Shown piece by piece: positions 1 to 5,308 of a DNA stretch of 5,308 nucleotides. The notes beneath the pieces are model-generated. The model worked only from the letters and a program-made list of their open reading frames with translations. It was not told where the DNA came from and did not search any database. The stretch is from Bacteroidetes bacterium QH_10_64_19 (GTDB lineage Bacteria > Bacteroidota > Rhodothermia > Rhodothermales > Salinibacteraceae): the NCBI GenBank assembly GCA_003023125.1, contig PXSY01000009.1, positions 2,369 to 7,676 on the forward strand. Reading direction: 5' to 3'. The translations under genes were made by a program, and so were the position numbers. Every line of letters starts with the position of its first letter. Positions within the stretch are counted from its first letter, which is position 1.

Positions 1-419
1 CGAAAGCTGAAGCCGCGCTCGGGGTCGTCGATCTGATGCGACGACACCCCGAGGTCGAAGAGCACGCCATCGACGGGCACGAACGCCTCTGCCTCCAGCA
101 GTTCGCGGACGCGGCCAAAGGTGCCCCGCACCGTCCGGAAGCGCCCGTCCTCCCGCGCGTCGGCGAGACGATCGCGGGCCGTCGCGAGGGCGTCGGGGTC
201 CCGGTCGATGCCGAGCACTACGCCCTCTGGGTCGAGCACGTCGAGCAGGGCTCGGGCGTGCCCACCGCCGCCCAGGGTCGCGTCTACGTAGCGACCGGAC
301 GGGTCGGTGACGAGGCGGGCCTGTACGTCGTGTGAAAGAACAGGTGCGTGGTACTCGGTGGCGTACCGCAGCGGGTCGCCACCATCGGGAGCATCGCCCT
401 GTGCGTCGCTGGCTGACAT
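1..419 (-). CDS. rsmH: 16S rRNA (cytosine(1402)-N4)-methyltransferase RsmH (MraW), N-terminal 139 codons, partial
   Basis: RsmH transfers a methyl group from S-adenosylmethionine to N4 of C1402 in the 30S decoding centre. The gene begins at an ATG (419-417) and is open to the left window edge, so only the N-terminal 139 residues are seen; family members are usually about 300 aa. After a short acidic, Gly-rich leader comes the hallmark [10 protein letters not shown] (residues 23-32), the SAM-binding motif [11 protein letters not shown] (45-55), the acidic motif [10 protein letters not shown] (69-78), and [20 protein letters not shown] (117-136), the strongly conserved RsmH signature. No clear Shine-Dalgarno lies upstream. 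It follows mraZ on the same strand with a 65-nt gap, the usual mraZ-rsmH order at the head of the dcw cluster, so co-transcription is expected; MraZ regulates this operon in other bacteria. The identification is firm; the C-terminus cannot be judged. Confidence 0.96.
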   Translation of the reverse strand, partial: MSASDAQGDAPDGGDPLRYATEYHAPVLSHDVQARLVTDPSGRYVDATLGGGGHARALLDVLDPEGVVLGIDRDPDALATARDRLADAREDGRFRTVRGTFGRVRELLEAEAFVPVDGVLFDLGVSSHQIDDPERGFSF

Positions 420-484
420 CGGTTCGCGTCCGCGGTCCCAAGGAAGCCGGCTCTATGTGCAGTCGGCCCTGCGTGCGAGGTGCC

Positions 485-925
485 TTACATGCTCATCACA
501 CTTTCGGCAAGCGTCTCGTAATCTTCGGGCTGCTCGTTGAGGTACCCGTCGAACTCCTCCGGATTCCAGATCTCGATGTGATTGAACGCCCCAATGATAA
601 GCGCCGACCCATCGAGCTCAGCAAAGTCGAGCAGCGGATTCGGAATGCTGATGCGCCCCTGTCCGTCGAGGCTGACCTCGTTGGCCCACCTCATGATGAT
701 GCGGACAAAGTTCCGGACCTCTCGGTCGTACATGTTCAGATCGTCGATCTCCTCCTCAATCTCAGCCCACTCGTCCTTGGGGTACAAGAAAATGCAGTCC
801 TCGAATCCCCGTGTGATCGTGAAGGTCTCGTCCGCCTGAGGCGACATGGACTTCCGCATCTTGGCCGGGATGGCGACCCGGCCCTTGCTGTCTACGGAAT
901 ATTCCGCCTGTCCTTTAAACCCCAT
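485..925 (-). CDS. mraZ: Transcriptional regulator MraZ
   Basis: MraZ is a DNA-binding protein of the SpoVT/AbrB-like swapped-hairpin fold that forms ring oligomers and controls its own division/cell-wall operon. This 146-aa protein has the normal family length (about 140-155) and two tandem MraZ half-domains, roughly residues 5-50 and 77-122. Each carries the conserved DxxxR motif: DSKGR at 12-16, followed by VAIPAKMR, and DGQGR at 87-91, followed by ISIPNPLL. The ATG start at 925 gives the standard beginning (MGFKGQAEYSVDSKGR). A GGAG lies 10 nt upstream but sits inside a perfect inverted repeat. The protein is strongly acidic (about 30 Asp/Glu to 13 Lys/Arg by eye), as in salt-in halophiles. 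It is the first gene of the mraZ-rsmH unit and is divergent from lexA. The upstream region holds a plausible promoter and GTGGGG repeats at a 10-bp step, resembling known MraZ targets (TGGGN repeats in E. coli), so autoregulation is likely. Confidence 0.97.
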   Translation of the reverse strand: MGFKGQAEYSVDSKGRVAIPAKMRKSMSPQADETFTITRGFEDCIFLYPKDEWAEIEEEIDDLNMYDREVRNFVRIIMRWANEVSLDGQGRISIPNPLLDFAELDGSALIIGAFNHIEIWNPEEFDGYLNEQPEDYETLAESVMSM

Positions 926-935
926 GGCGGACGGT

Positions 936-954
936 CTCCATGTGTAGCATGGAG
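936..954 (-). promoter_or_regulatory. Perfect inverted repeat covering the mraZ GGAG ribosome-binding candidate
   Basis: On the minus strand the sequence CTCCATG-CTACA-CATGGAG forms a 7-bp perfect stem with a 5-nt loop, ending 10 nt before the mraZ ATG. The last four stem bases are GGAG, the only Shine-Dalgarno-like match before mraZ, so the folded mRNA would hide it. An overlapping 11-codon reading frame starts at an ATG inside the repeat (950) and stops at 917-915, just inside mraZ. Function is inferred; the symmetry is directly visible. Many Bacteroidota do not rely on Shine-Dalgarno pairing, which weakens the translational-control reading. Confidence 0.4.
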
Positions 955-993
955 CAACGATTCACGAAACGGCGATTGGAGTGCTTCTTCCCT

Positions 994-1019
994 TGGGACA
1001 ATTCCCCACTTTTCCCCAC
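994..1019 (-). promoter_or_regulatory. Candidate MraZ operator: GTGGGG direct repeats at 10-bp spacing
   Basis: On the minus strand GTGGGGAAAA is followed directly by GTGGGGAATT; the two GTGGGG copies occupy 1019-1014 and 1009-1004, exactly one 10-bp step apart. A degenerate third unit (GTCCCA, 999-994) keeps the same register. E. coli MraZ is known to bind TGGGN direct repeats separated by 5 nt, that is a 10-bp period, near its own promoter, so sequence and spacing both fit. The repeats lie just downstream of the predicted -10 and transcription start, suited to repression. Binding is inferred from motif and position. Confidence 0.6.
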
Positions 1020-1028
1020 GCCCTGCAC

Positions 1029-1056
1029 AAGGTACGGGTTTCGTCGCCAATGTCAA
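1029..1056 (-). promoter_or_regulatory. Candidate mraZ promoter
   Basis: On the minus strand a perfect TTGACA (1056-1051) is followed after 16 nt by TACCTT (1034-1029), which continues as TACCTTGTG and so approaches the Bacteroidota TAnnTTTG -7 element. Transcription would start near 1022, giving a leader of about 95 nt that contains the GTGGGG repeats and the hairpin before mraZ. It is the best -35/-10 pair in this stretch by eye; no start site is proven. Confidence 0.5.
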
Positions 1057-1072
1057 GGCTCAGCGCCGAAAG

Positions 1073-1107
1073 CCCCCGGTTTTCCCCCTCAATTCCCCCC
1101 CAAACCC
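1073..1107 (-). repeat. G-run cluster (putative G-quadruplex / distal repeat block) upstream of the mraZ promoter
   Basis: The minus strand carries G-tracts of 3, 7, 5 and 5 separated by TTT, AATTGA and AAAACC, which meets the usual G3+N1-7 quadruplex pattern. The last five Gs of the 7-run and the two 5-runs recur at an 11-bp step (1099-1095, 1088-1084, 1077-1073). The blocks GGGGAATTG and GGGGAAAA within it also occur, in the other order, in the GTGGGG repeats downstream of the promoter. The cluster ends 16 nt upstream of the -35, so it could be an extra regulator-binding array, a structured DNA element, or both. Confidence 0.4.
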
Positions 1108-1170
1108 TCTATGTCCAACCCATGTGCACATACATTTTCGTGGGGTTAAGTGGCTCTTTCTACCCGCCGG

Positions 1171-1186
1171 GTGAACACTTTTTCAC
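1171..1186. promoter_or_regulatory. Near-palindromic 16-mer, copy 1 (candidate lexA operator)
   Basis: GTGAACACTTTTTCAC is an imperfect palindrome (12 of 16 positions symmetric, arms GTGAA/TTCAC). A second copy with 14 of 16 identical bases begins 32 bp downstream, about three helical turns away, which places both on the same DNA face. The pair sits 118-165 bp before the lexA start in the shared lexA/mraZ region. It does not match the E. coli CTGT-N8-ACAG or the Bacillus LexA box, but LexA sites vary widely between phyla and this LexA has a divergent recognition helix. Assignment to LexA is inferred from position. Confidence 0.4.
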
Positions 1187-1202
1187 CACGGAGAACTACG
1201 GG

Positions 1203-1218
1203 GTAAAAACTTTTTCAC
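1203..1218. promoter_or_regulatory. Near-palindromic 16-mer, copy 2 (candidate lexA operator)
   Basis: GTAAAAACTTTTTCAC repeats the upstream 16-mer with two differences and is likewise 12/16 symmetric. A weak promoter could be built across the pair (TTCACC at 1182-1187, 16 nt, TAAAAA at 1204-1209), in which case the two copies would cover its -35 and -10. This arrangement is typical of autorepressed genes, but the promoter elements are poor and the regulator is not established. Confidence 0.4.
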
Positions 1219-1229
1219 TCCCTCTTCCC

Positions 1230-1259
1230 TTGCCGCGCTCTTGTCCGCACACATATGTT
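1230..1259 (+). promoter_or_regulatory. Weak candidate lexA promoter
   Basis: TTGCCG (1230-1235), an 18-nt spacer and TATGTT (1254-1259, continuing TATGTTGCG) give a 4/6 plus 4/6 match, with the -10 resembling the Bacteroidota TAnnTT(t)G element. The start site would be near 1267, leaving a leader of about 70 nt to the lexA ATG. The two near-palindromes would then lie just upstream. An alternative promoter overlapping the near-palindromes is about equally plausible. Confidence 0.25.
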
Positions 1260-1335
1260 GCGTACAGGGGTGACGTCGTGCCCGCCCGGCGTTCCTCGCA
1301 CTGCTCTCCACTGCGTTTCAGCTTCCACGTGTCCG

Positions 1336-1986
1336 ATGAAAAAAGAGCGTCTGACCCAGCGCCAGAACGAGGCCTACGAGTTTATTCGGGGCTACCTCGA
1401 CCGGAACCGGAAGCCCCCCACCCTGCAAGAGATTGGTGAGGCACTCGGCATCTCGTCAACGAACGGCGTCTACAAGCTGCTTCAGACCCTCGAGAAAAAG
1501 GGCTGGATTGAGCGCACGAAGCACGAGGCTCGGGGCATTCAGTTGCCGGAGGAGGAGCAGAACCCGCTCGGGATGGGTGGGGGGCTGCCCAGCCTCCCCG
1601 TCGTGAGCCGCACGCCCAGCGACGAGCCAGAACAGCTCCGCGAGCGCCCGTCCGGCACGCTTTCGGTCGACGATCGTCTCCTGCGCGGGGCTCAGGATCC
1701 GGCAGACTGCCTCATTGGACAGGCGGGCGACGACGGGATGGATGGGGCTGGCATTCGGAAGGGCGACCTGCTCCTGATCGAAGAGATGGACTGGACCGAC
1801 CTGGAGAATGGAACGCTCGCGGCCGCCCTCGTGGAGACCCAACTGCTGGCGCGCGAGTTTCACTTCGCCAACCGGAAGCTGCACCTCCGCCCCGCCGACC
1901 GCCACTACGCCGAGGAGACGTTCTCCCCCACCGATCCGGGATGCTACGTCATCGGCCGGCTGCTCGGTCTGATCCGCACCCTCTGA
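1336..1986 (+). CDS. lexA: LexA-family repressor lacking the self-cleavage residues
   Basis: This 216-aa protein has the LexA layout: an N-terminal winged helix-turn-helix (residues 5-71, from LTQRQNEAYEFIRGYL through PPTLQEIGEALGI, recognition helix about S41-L52, wing ending ARGIQL) and a C-terminal S24/LexA-type domain ending GRLLGLIRTL. E. coli LexA is 202 aa. The ATG at 1336 gives the standard start MKKERLTQRQ; the in-frame ATG at 1255 would add 27 unrelated residues. Aligning the cleavage loop to E. coli LPLVGRVAAGEP gives LPVVSRTPSDEP, so the scissile Ala-Gly is Ser95-Asp96. The catalytic Ser of GDSM is Gly134 (DDGM), and the catalytic Lys is Arg173 (LLAREF). Spacings between these sites match the family. 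RecA-stimulated autoproteolysis is therefore predicted to be lost; cyanobacterial LexA is a known precedent for non-cleavable members used outside SOS. No Shine-Dalgarno is visible. It is divergent from mraZ and convergent with pyrG. The LexA-family call is strong; a true SOS role is doubtful. Confidence 0.9.
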   Translation: MKKERLTQRQNEAYEFIRGYLDRNRKPPTLQEIGEALGISSTNGVYKLLQTLEKKGWIERTKHEARGIQLPEEEQNPLGMGGGLPSLPVVSRTPSDEPEQLRERPSGTLSVDDRLLRGAQDPADCLIGQAGDDGMDGAGIRKGDLLLIEEMDWTDLENGTLAAALVETQLLAREFHFANRKLHLRPADRHYAEETFSPTDPGCYVIGRLLGLIRTL

Positions 1987-2256
1987 CTGCGTTGGAAGGT
2001 CGGTACGTTGGACCGTTGAGTAGCACTTCAAGCCTGTGAGTTGGGATCCAGAAGCCGTGCGGTCCTCAAAAGAGACGGCGGACAGCAGACTGCGGACGGC
2101 TATTCCTCGGCGTTGATCGGCGATCGGGGGCCTGAGCCCTGCGAAGGTCATCCCGCGCGGCCGTCCGTCGTCCGCATTCGTCGCATTTCACGACAACTAC
2201 TCCTCAGCTAACTCACAGAATCGACATGCGACCCAACGTTCAACGCGCAAACGCAC
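1987..2256. other. 270-bp gene-free gap between convergent lexA and pyrG
   Basis: No coding sequence is supported. A long minus-strand open frame entering from lexA is its antisense shadow. There are short symmetric elements: GGGC-CTGA-GCCC at 2128-2139, and CGGACGGC near 2093 with its complement GCCGTCCG near 2160, about 60 nt apart. None is followed by a T-run on either strand, so no intrinsic terminator can be named, although this is where both genes should terminate. Near 2170-2187 there is a short imperfect tandem repeat of TCGTC-GCAT type. Confidence 0.6.
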
Positions 2257-3911
<1,655 letters not shown>

Positions 3912-3955
3912 GGGTCGGAGGGGATTGGGGATGAGGACGCGGGGCGATACGTCTC

Positions 3956-3985
3956 AAGATCGGACGCTCCACACGATACTGTCAA
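3956..3985 (-). promoter_or_regulatory. Candidate pyrG promoter
   Basis: On the minus strand a perfect TTGACA (3985-3980) is followed after 18 nt by GATCTT (3961-3956), continuing GATCTTGAG, similar in form to the TACCTTGTG of the mraZ promoter and to the Bacteroidota TAnnTTTG element. Transcription would begin near 3949, giving a leader of about 38 nt before the GTG start. The leader is C-rich on the coding strand and has no Shine-Dalgarno. A promoter here suggests pyrG has its own transcript rather than depending on the CBS gene 228 nt upstream. Confidence 0.4.
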
Positions 3986-4069
3986 CGCGTCTCGGAGCCC
4001 ACTGTTGGGAACCGCCGCGAGAGGGGCTCCGTCGCCAGCGCCCATAGTCATGCCGACCAAACATGGACG

Positions 4070-4125
4070 AGCAGCGGCGTGGGGCTGGGGGAGGTCGGCC
4101 CCAACGGGCGGGGGCAGCCGCTCCT
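4070..4125. repeat. Nested inverted repeat in the gap between the CBS gene and pyrG
   Basis: Outer arms AGCAGCGGC (4070-4078) and GCCGCTCCT (4117-4125) pair with one mismatch; inside them TGGGGC (4080-4085) and GCCCCA (4098-4103) form a perfect 6-bp stem. The element begins 15 nt downstream of the CBS gene stop. The T-run on the minus strand lies between the stop codon and the hairpin, not after it, so it does not fit a standard intrinsic terminator. It may still be a transcript-end or spacer structure. Confidence 0.3.
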
Positions 4126-4139
4126 GTAAAAAGAGTTGA

Positions 4140-4547
4140 TCACTTTCCGTTCTTCGTGTAGTGATGGAGCAGATCCTTCGTGGTGACAATCCCAATGAGC
4201 TCCTCCTCGTCCACGACGGGAAGCGACGAGATGTCGTGGTCGAGCAGCTTGTTCGCTGCGTCTCCAATGTCAGTGTCCGGCGTGACCGTGATCAGTTCGG
4301 TGCGCATCACCTCGGAGGCCGGCTGGGCCAGGGTTTGGACGTCGCGATGCTCCTCGGTGTACGTGTCGAGGAAGGGACTGATGGCCCGCAGCACGTCCCG
4401 GTCCGAAATGACACCGCAGGGCTCATCCCCCTCGACGACGAGCATGTGATGAAAGCCGCCTTCTTGGAGGCGCTTGCGAATATCCACGAGGGACGTGTCC
4501 AGGGAGACGGTCACGACCTCGCGGCTCATGATGCCCTCTACAGTCAT
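4140..4547 (-). CDS. Stand-alone tandem CBS-domain protein
   Basis: This 135-aa protein consists almost entirely of a Bateman module. CBS 1 spans about residues 1-57 (VEGIMSREVVTV start, GVISDRD at 45-51) and CBS 2 about 77-132 (ASEVMRTELITV start, GIVTTKD at 119-125). The G-h-h-S/T-x-x-D motifs are the part that usually contacts the ribose-phosphate of AMP, ATP or SAM in this family, so adenine-nucleotide sensing is plausible, but no effector domain is attached and the partner is unknown. The ATG at 4547 is chosen because the first CBS begins there; the frame stays open upstream to 4781, but those 78 residues are Pro/Arg-rich and unlike the acidic protein body (about 26 Asp/Glu to 12 Lys/Arg). 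It lies on the same strand as the methyltransferase upstream and pyrG downstream, with gaps of about 250 and 228 nt, so an operon is not evident. Cytoplasmic. Confidence 0.9.
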   Translation of the reverse strand: MTVEGIMSREVVTVSLDTSLVDIRKRLQEGGFHHMLVVEGDEPCGVISDRDVLRAISPFLDTYTEEHRDVQTLAQPASEVMRTELITVTPDTDIGDAANKLLDHDISSLPVVDEEELIGIVTTKDLLHHYTKNGK

Positions 4548-4796
4548 GATGGAGAGTTCGGCAGTCGGGAAGAGTGGGAAGACGCGCGGCAACGAGGCGA
4601 CCGGTACAGCGCGGGCCGTCTCGTTCCATAGGAGTCCGTCCCGTAAGGAAGGGGGCGTGCGACGATGTGCAGGGACGCTGCCCCCCATCGCGCGCACCGC
4701 CGTCAGGAACCGGTGCACTGTATCGGTGTTCGGCGAGGGCGACCTTCGGGGGTCCAACGTCCACGAAGGAACGGTGAACATTTCATGAGGCGACGC
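4548..4796. other. 249-bp intergenic region between the methyltransferase and CBS genes
   Basis: The in-frame upstream extension of the CBS gene through this region has no CBS-family counterpart and non-halophilic composition, so I treat the region as non-coding. A 6-bp perfect inverted repeat (CCTTCG 4743-4748 with CGAAGG 4764-4769) lies 28 nt past the methyltransferase stop but lacks a T-run. I see no convincing -35/-10 pair for the CBS gene. Confidence 0.5.
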
Positions 4797-5308
4797 TCAC
4801 TCCGAGCGCCCCTGCGGCCGCCGTGCAACCACAAAGAGACCGGTCCCCTCGCCATTGTCCCATTGCACGTCGGTCGCGTTGAGCAGCAGGCCGAGGGGCA
4901 GCGCCGCGGCGTAGTAGAACGGGAGTACCACGAGCGACGCCCAGGTGGCCCCCAGCATCTGCATGGGCCACTTGATGAGTCCGCGCCAGGCCGCCGAGCC
5001 GTACGGCCCGTAGGTGTAGAGGGCCCGTACCGGCTCCAGCCCAGCCCGACGCAGCTTTTCGGACAGTTCCTTACGCCCGTATCCTTCCCGCACGTGCTCG
5101 CCGATAAAACTCTCATCGCCCTCGGCCCGCACGTCGGACCCACCCCGGTCGGAGGGCGTGTTGATGATGACGTGGCCGCCGGGCCGCAGCACGCGTTCGA
5201 AGTGCTCGAAGACCGCCTCGTCATCGGCGATGTGCTCCATCACGTCGACCGCCAGGATGAGGTCGAACGGCCCCTCCGACTGCAGGTCCGTCAGGTCGTC
5301 GAGGGCCC
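4797..5308 (-). CDS. Class I SAM-dependent methyltransferase with hydrophobic C-terminal tail, partial (C-terminal 169 aa)
   Basis: The coding frame runs in from the right edge and ends at TGA (4799-4797); the N-terminus with the SAM-binding glycine loop is outside the window. What is visible is the second half of a methyltransferase type 11/UbiG-like Rossmann domain: FDLILAVDVMEHI (residues 14-26 of the visible part, the post-II DxxxH-type motif) and RVLRPGGHVIINTPS (38-52). A basic EHVREGYGRKEL helix region and RRAGLEPVRALYTYGPYG follow. Residues about 114-142 are strongly hydrophobic (WPMQMLGATWASLVVLPFYY, then AAALPLGLLL), followed by WDNGEGTGLFVVARR, a terminal strand typical of the fold. 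The hydrophobic stretch suggests membrane association or a lipid-like or glycan-carrier substrate, but the substrate cannot be read from the sequence. Translation is confirmed in frame upstream of the GTG at 5243, which is an internal Val codon, not the start. The methyltransferase family is firm, the specific function unknown. Confidence 0.88.
   Translation of the reverse strand, partial: ALDDLTDLQSEGPFDLILAVDVMEHIADDEAVFEHFERVLRPGGHVIINTPSDRGGSDVRAEGDESFIGEHVREGYGRKELSEKLRRAGLEPVRALYTYGPYGSAAWRGLIKWPMQMLGATWASLVVLPFYYAAALPLGLLLNATDVQWDNGEGTGLFVVARRPQGRSE

Larger units (their letters stand above)
926..1335. other. 410-bp divergent mraZ/lexA control region
   Basis: No gene is supported here: plus-strand open frames across it have no recognisable protein and are shadows or chance frames. 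The region serves two divergent genes, mraZ leftward and lexA rightward. From left to right it holds the mraZ leader hairpin, 10-bp-stepped GTGGGG repeats, a TTGACA-type mraZ promoter, a cluster of long G-runs (minus strand), a perfect ATGTGCACAT palindrome (1122-1131), two near-palindromic 16-mers, and weak candidate lexA promoter elements. It is visibly richer in A/T tracts and homopolymer runs than the flanking genes, as expected of regulatory DNA. Confidence 0.8.

Noticed and set aside
1122..1131. Perfect palindrome ATGTGCACAT as a regulator site
   Set aside because: It is a single 10-bp palindrome without a second copy or a recognised consensus; not enough to name as an operator.
332..1174. 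Plus-strand open frame of 280 codons antisense to mraZ and its upstream region
   Set aside because: It lies over mraZ and rsmH, whose minus-strand proteins are unmistakable, and its translation resembles no protein family; it is a high-GC shadow frame.
1255..1335. Upstream in-frame ATG that would lengthen LexA by 27 residues
   Set aside because: The LexA family starts immediately before the LTxRQ motif, which the ATG at 1336 gives; the extra residues are Cys/Pro-rich and overlap the candidate promoter region.
1456..2151. Minus-strand open frame of 231 codons antisense to lexA
   Set aside because: The plus-strand lexA translation is a clear family match; the antisense product has no recognisable domain.
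2093..2167. Possible bidirectional terminator between lexA and pyrG from the CGGACGGC/GCCGTCCG arms
   Set aside because: The arms are about 60 nt apart and no T-run follows on either strand; chance pairing is likely in sequence this GC-rich.
4548..4781. 78-residue N-terminal extension of the CBS protein
   Set aside because: It has no CBS homology, is Pro/Arg-rich and non-acidic in contrast to the rest, and the ATG at 4547 coincides with the start of the first CBS domain.
4703..5224. Minus-strand open frame of 173 codons overlapping the methyltransferase
   Set aside because: It is Arg/Ser/Pro/Cys-rich in an alternative frame, while the overlapping frame shows clear methyltransferase motifs.

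Overview
The window looks like chromosomal DNA of a moderately to extremely halophilic, GC-rich member of the Rhodothermota/Bacteroidota, most likely Salinibacter or a close relative. The evidence is high GC, strongly acidic soluble proteins (MraZ has about 30 Asp/Glu against 13 Lys/Arg; the CBS protein about 26 against 12), mostly weak or absent Shine-Dalgarno sequences, and -10 elements of the TAnnTT(t)G kind. The taxonomic call rests on protein character and remembered family sequences, not on a search.

Layout, left to right. Positions 1-925 (minus strand) hold the head of the division and cell-wall (dcw) cluster: mraZ, then the first 139 codons of rsmH, which runs off the left edge. Positions 926-1335 are a 410-bp divergent control region with a candidate mraZ promoter, GGGGA-type repeats on both sides of it, a G-quadruplex-type G-run cluster, and two near-palindromic 16-mers that are candidate operators for lexA. 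Positions 1336-1986 (plus) encode a LexA-family repressor. Positions 1987-2256 are a gene-free convergent gap. Positions 2257-3911 (minus) are pyrG (CTP synthase), broken by an internal frame-shifting deletion. Positions 4140-4547 (minus) encode a small stand-alone two-CBS-domain protein. Positions 4797-5308 (minus) are the C-terminal part of a class I SAM-dependent methyltransferase running off the right edge.

No mobile element, CRISPR array, tRNA or rRNA was seen; this is essentially a housekeeping region. Two things stand out. The LexA homologue has the normal fold and spacing but has lost all three self-cleavage elements (scissile Ala-Gly is Ser-Asp, catalytic Ser is Gly, catalytic Lys is Arg), so it is predicted to be a non-cleavable regulator rather than a classical SOS repressor. 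The pyrG gene lacks about 25 codons at the synthetase-amidotransferase junction and changes frame there, exactly beside an EcoRI-type GAATTC; this is either a real lesion or an assembly/cloning artefact. The mraZ control region, with matched sequence blocks upstream of the -35 and downstream of the -10, is the best regulatory lead.
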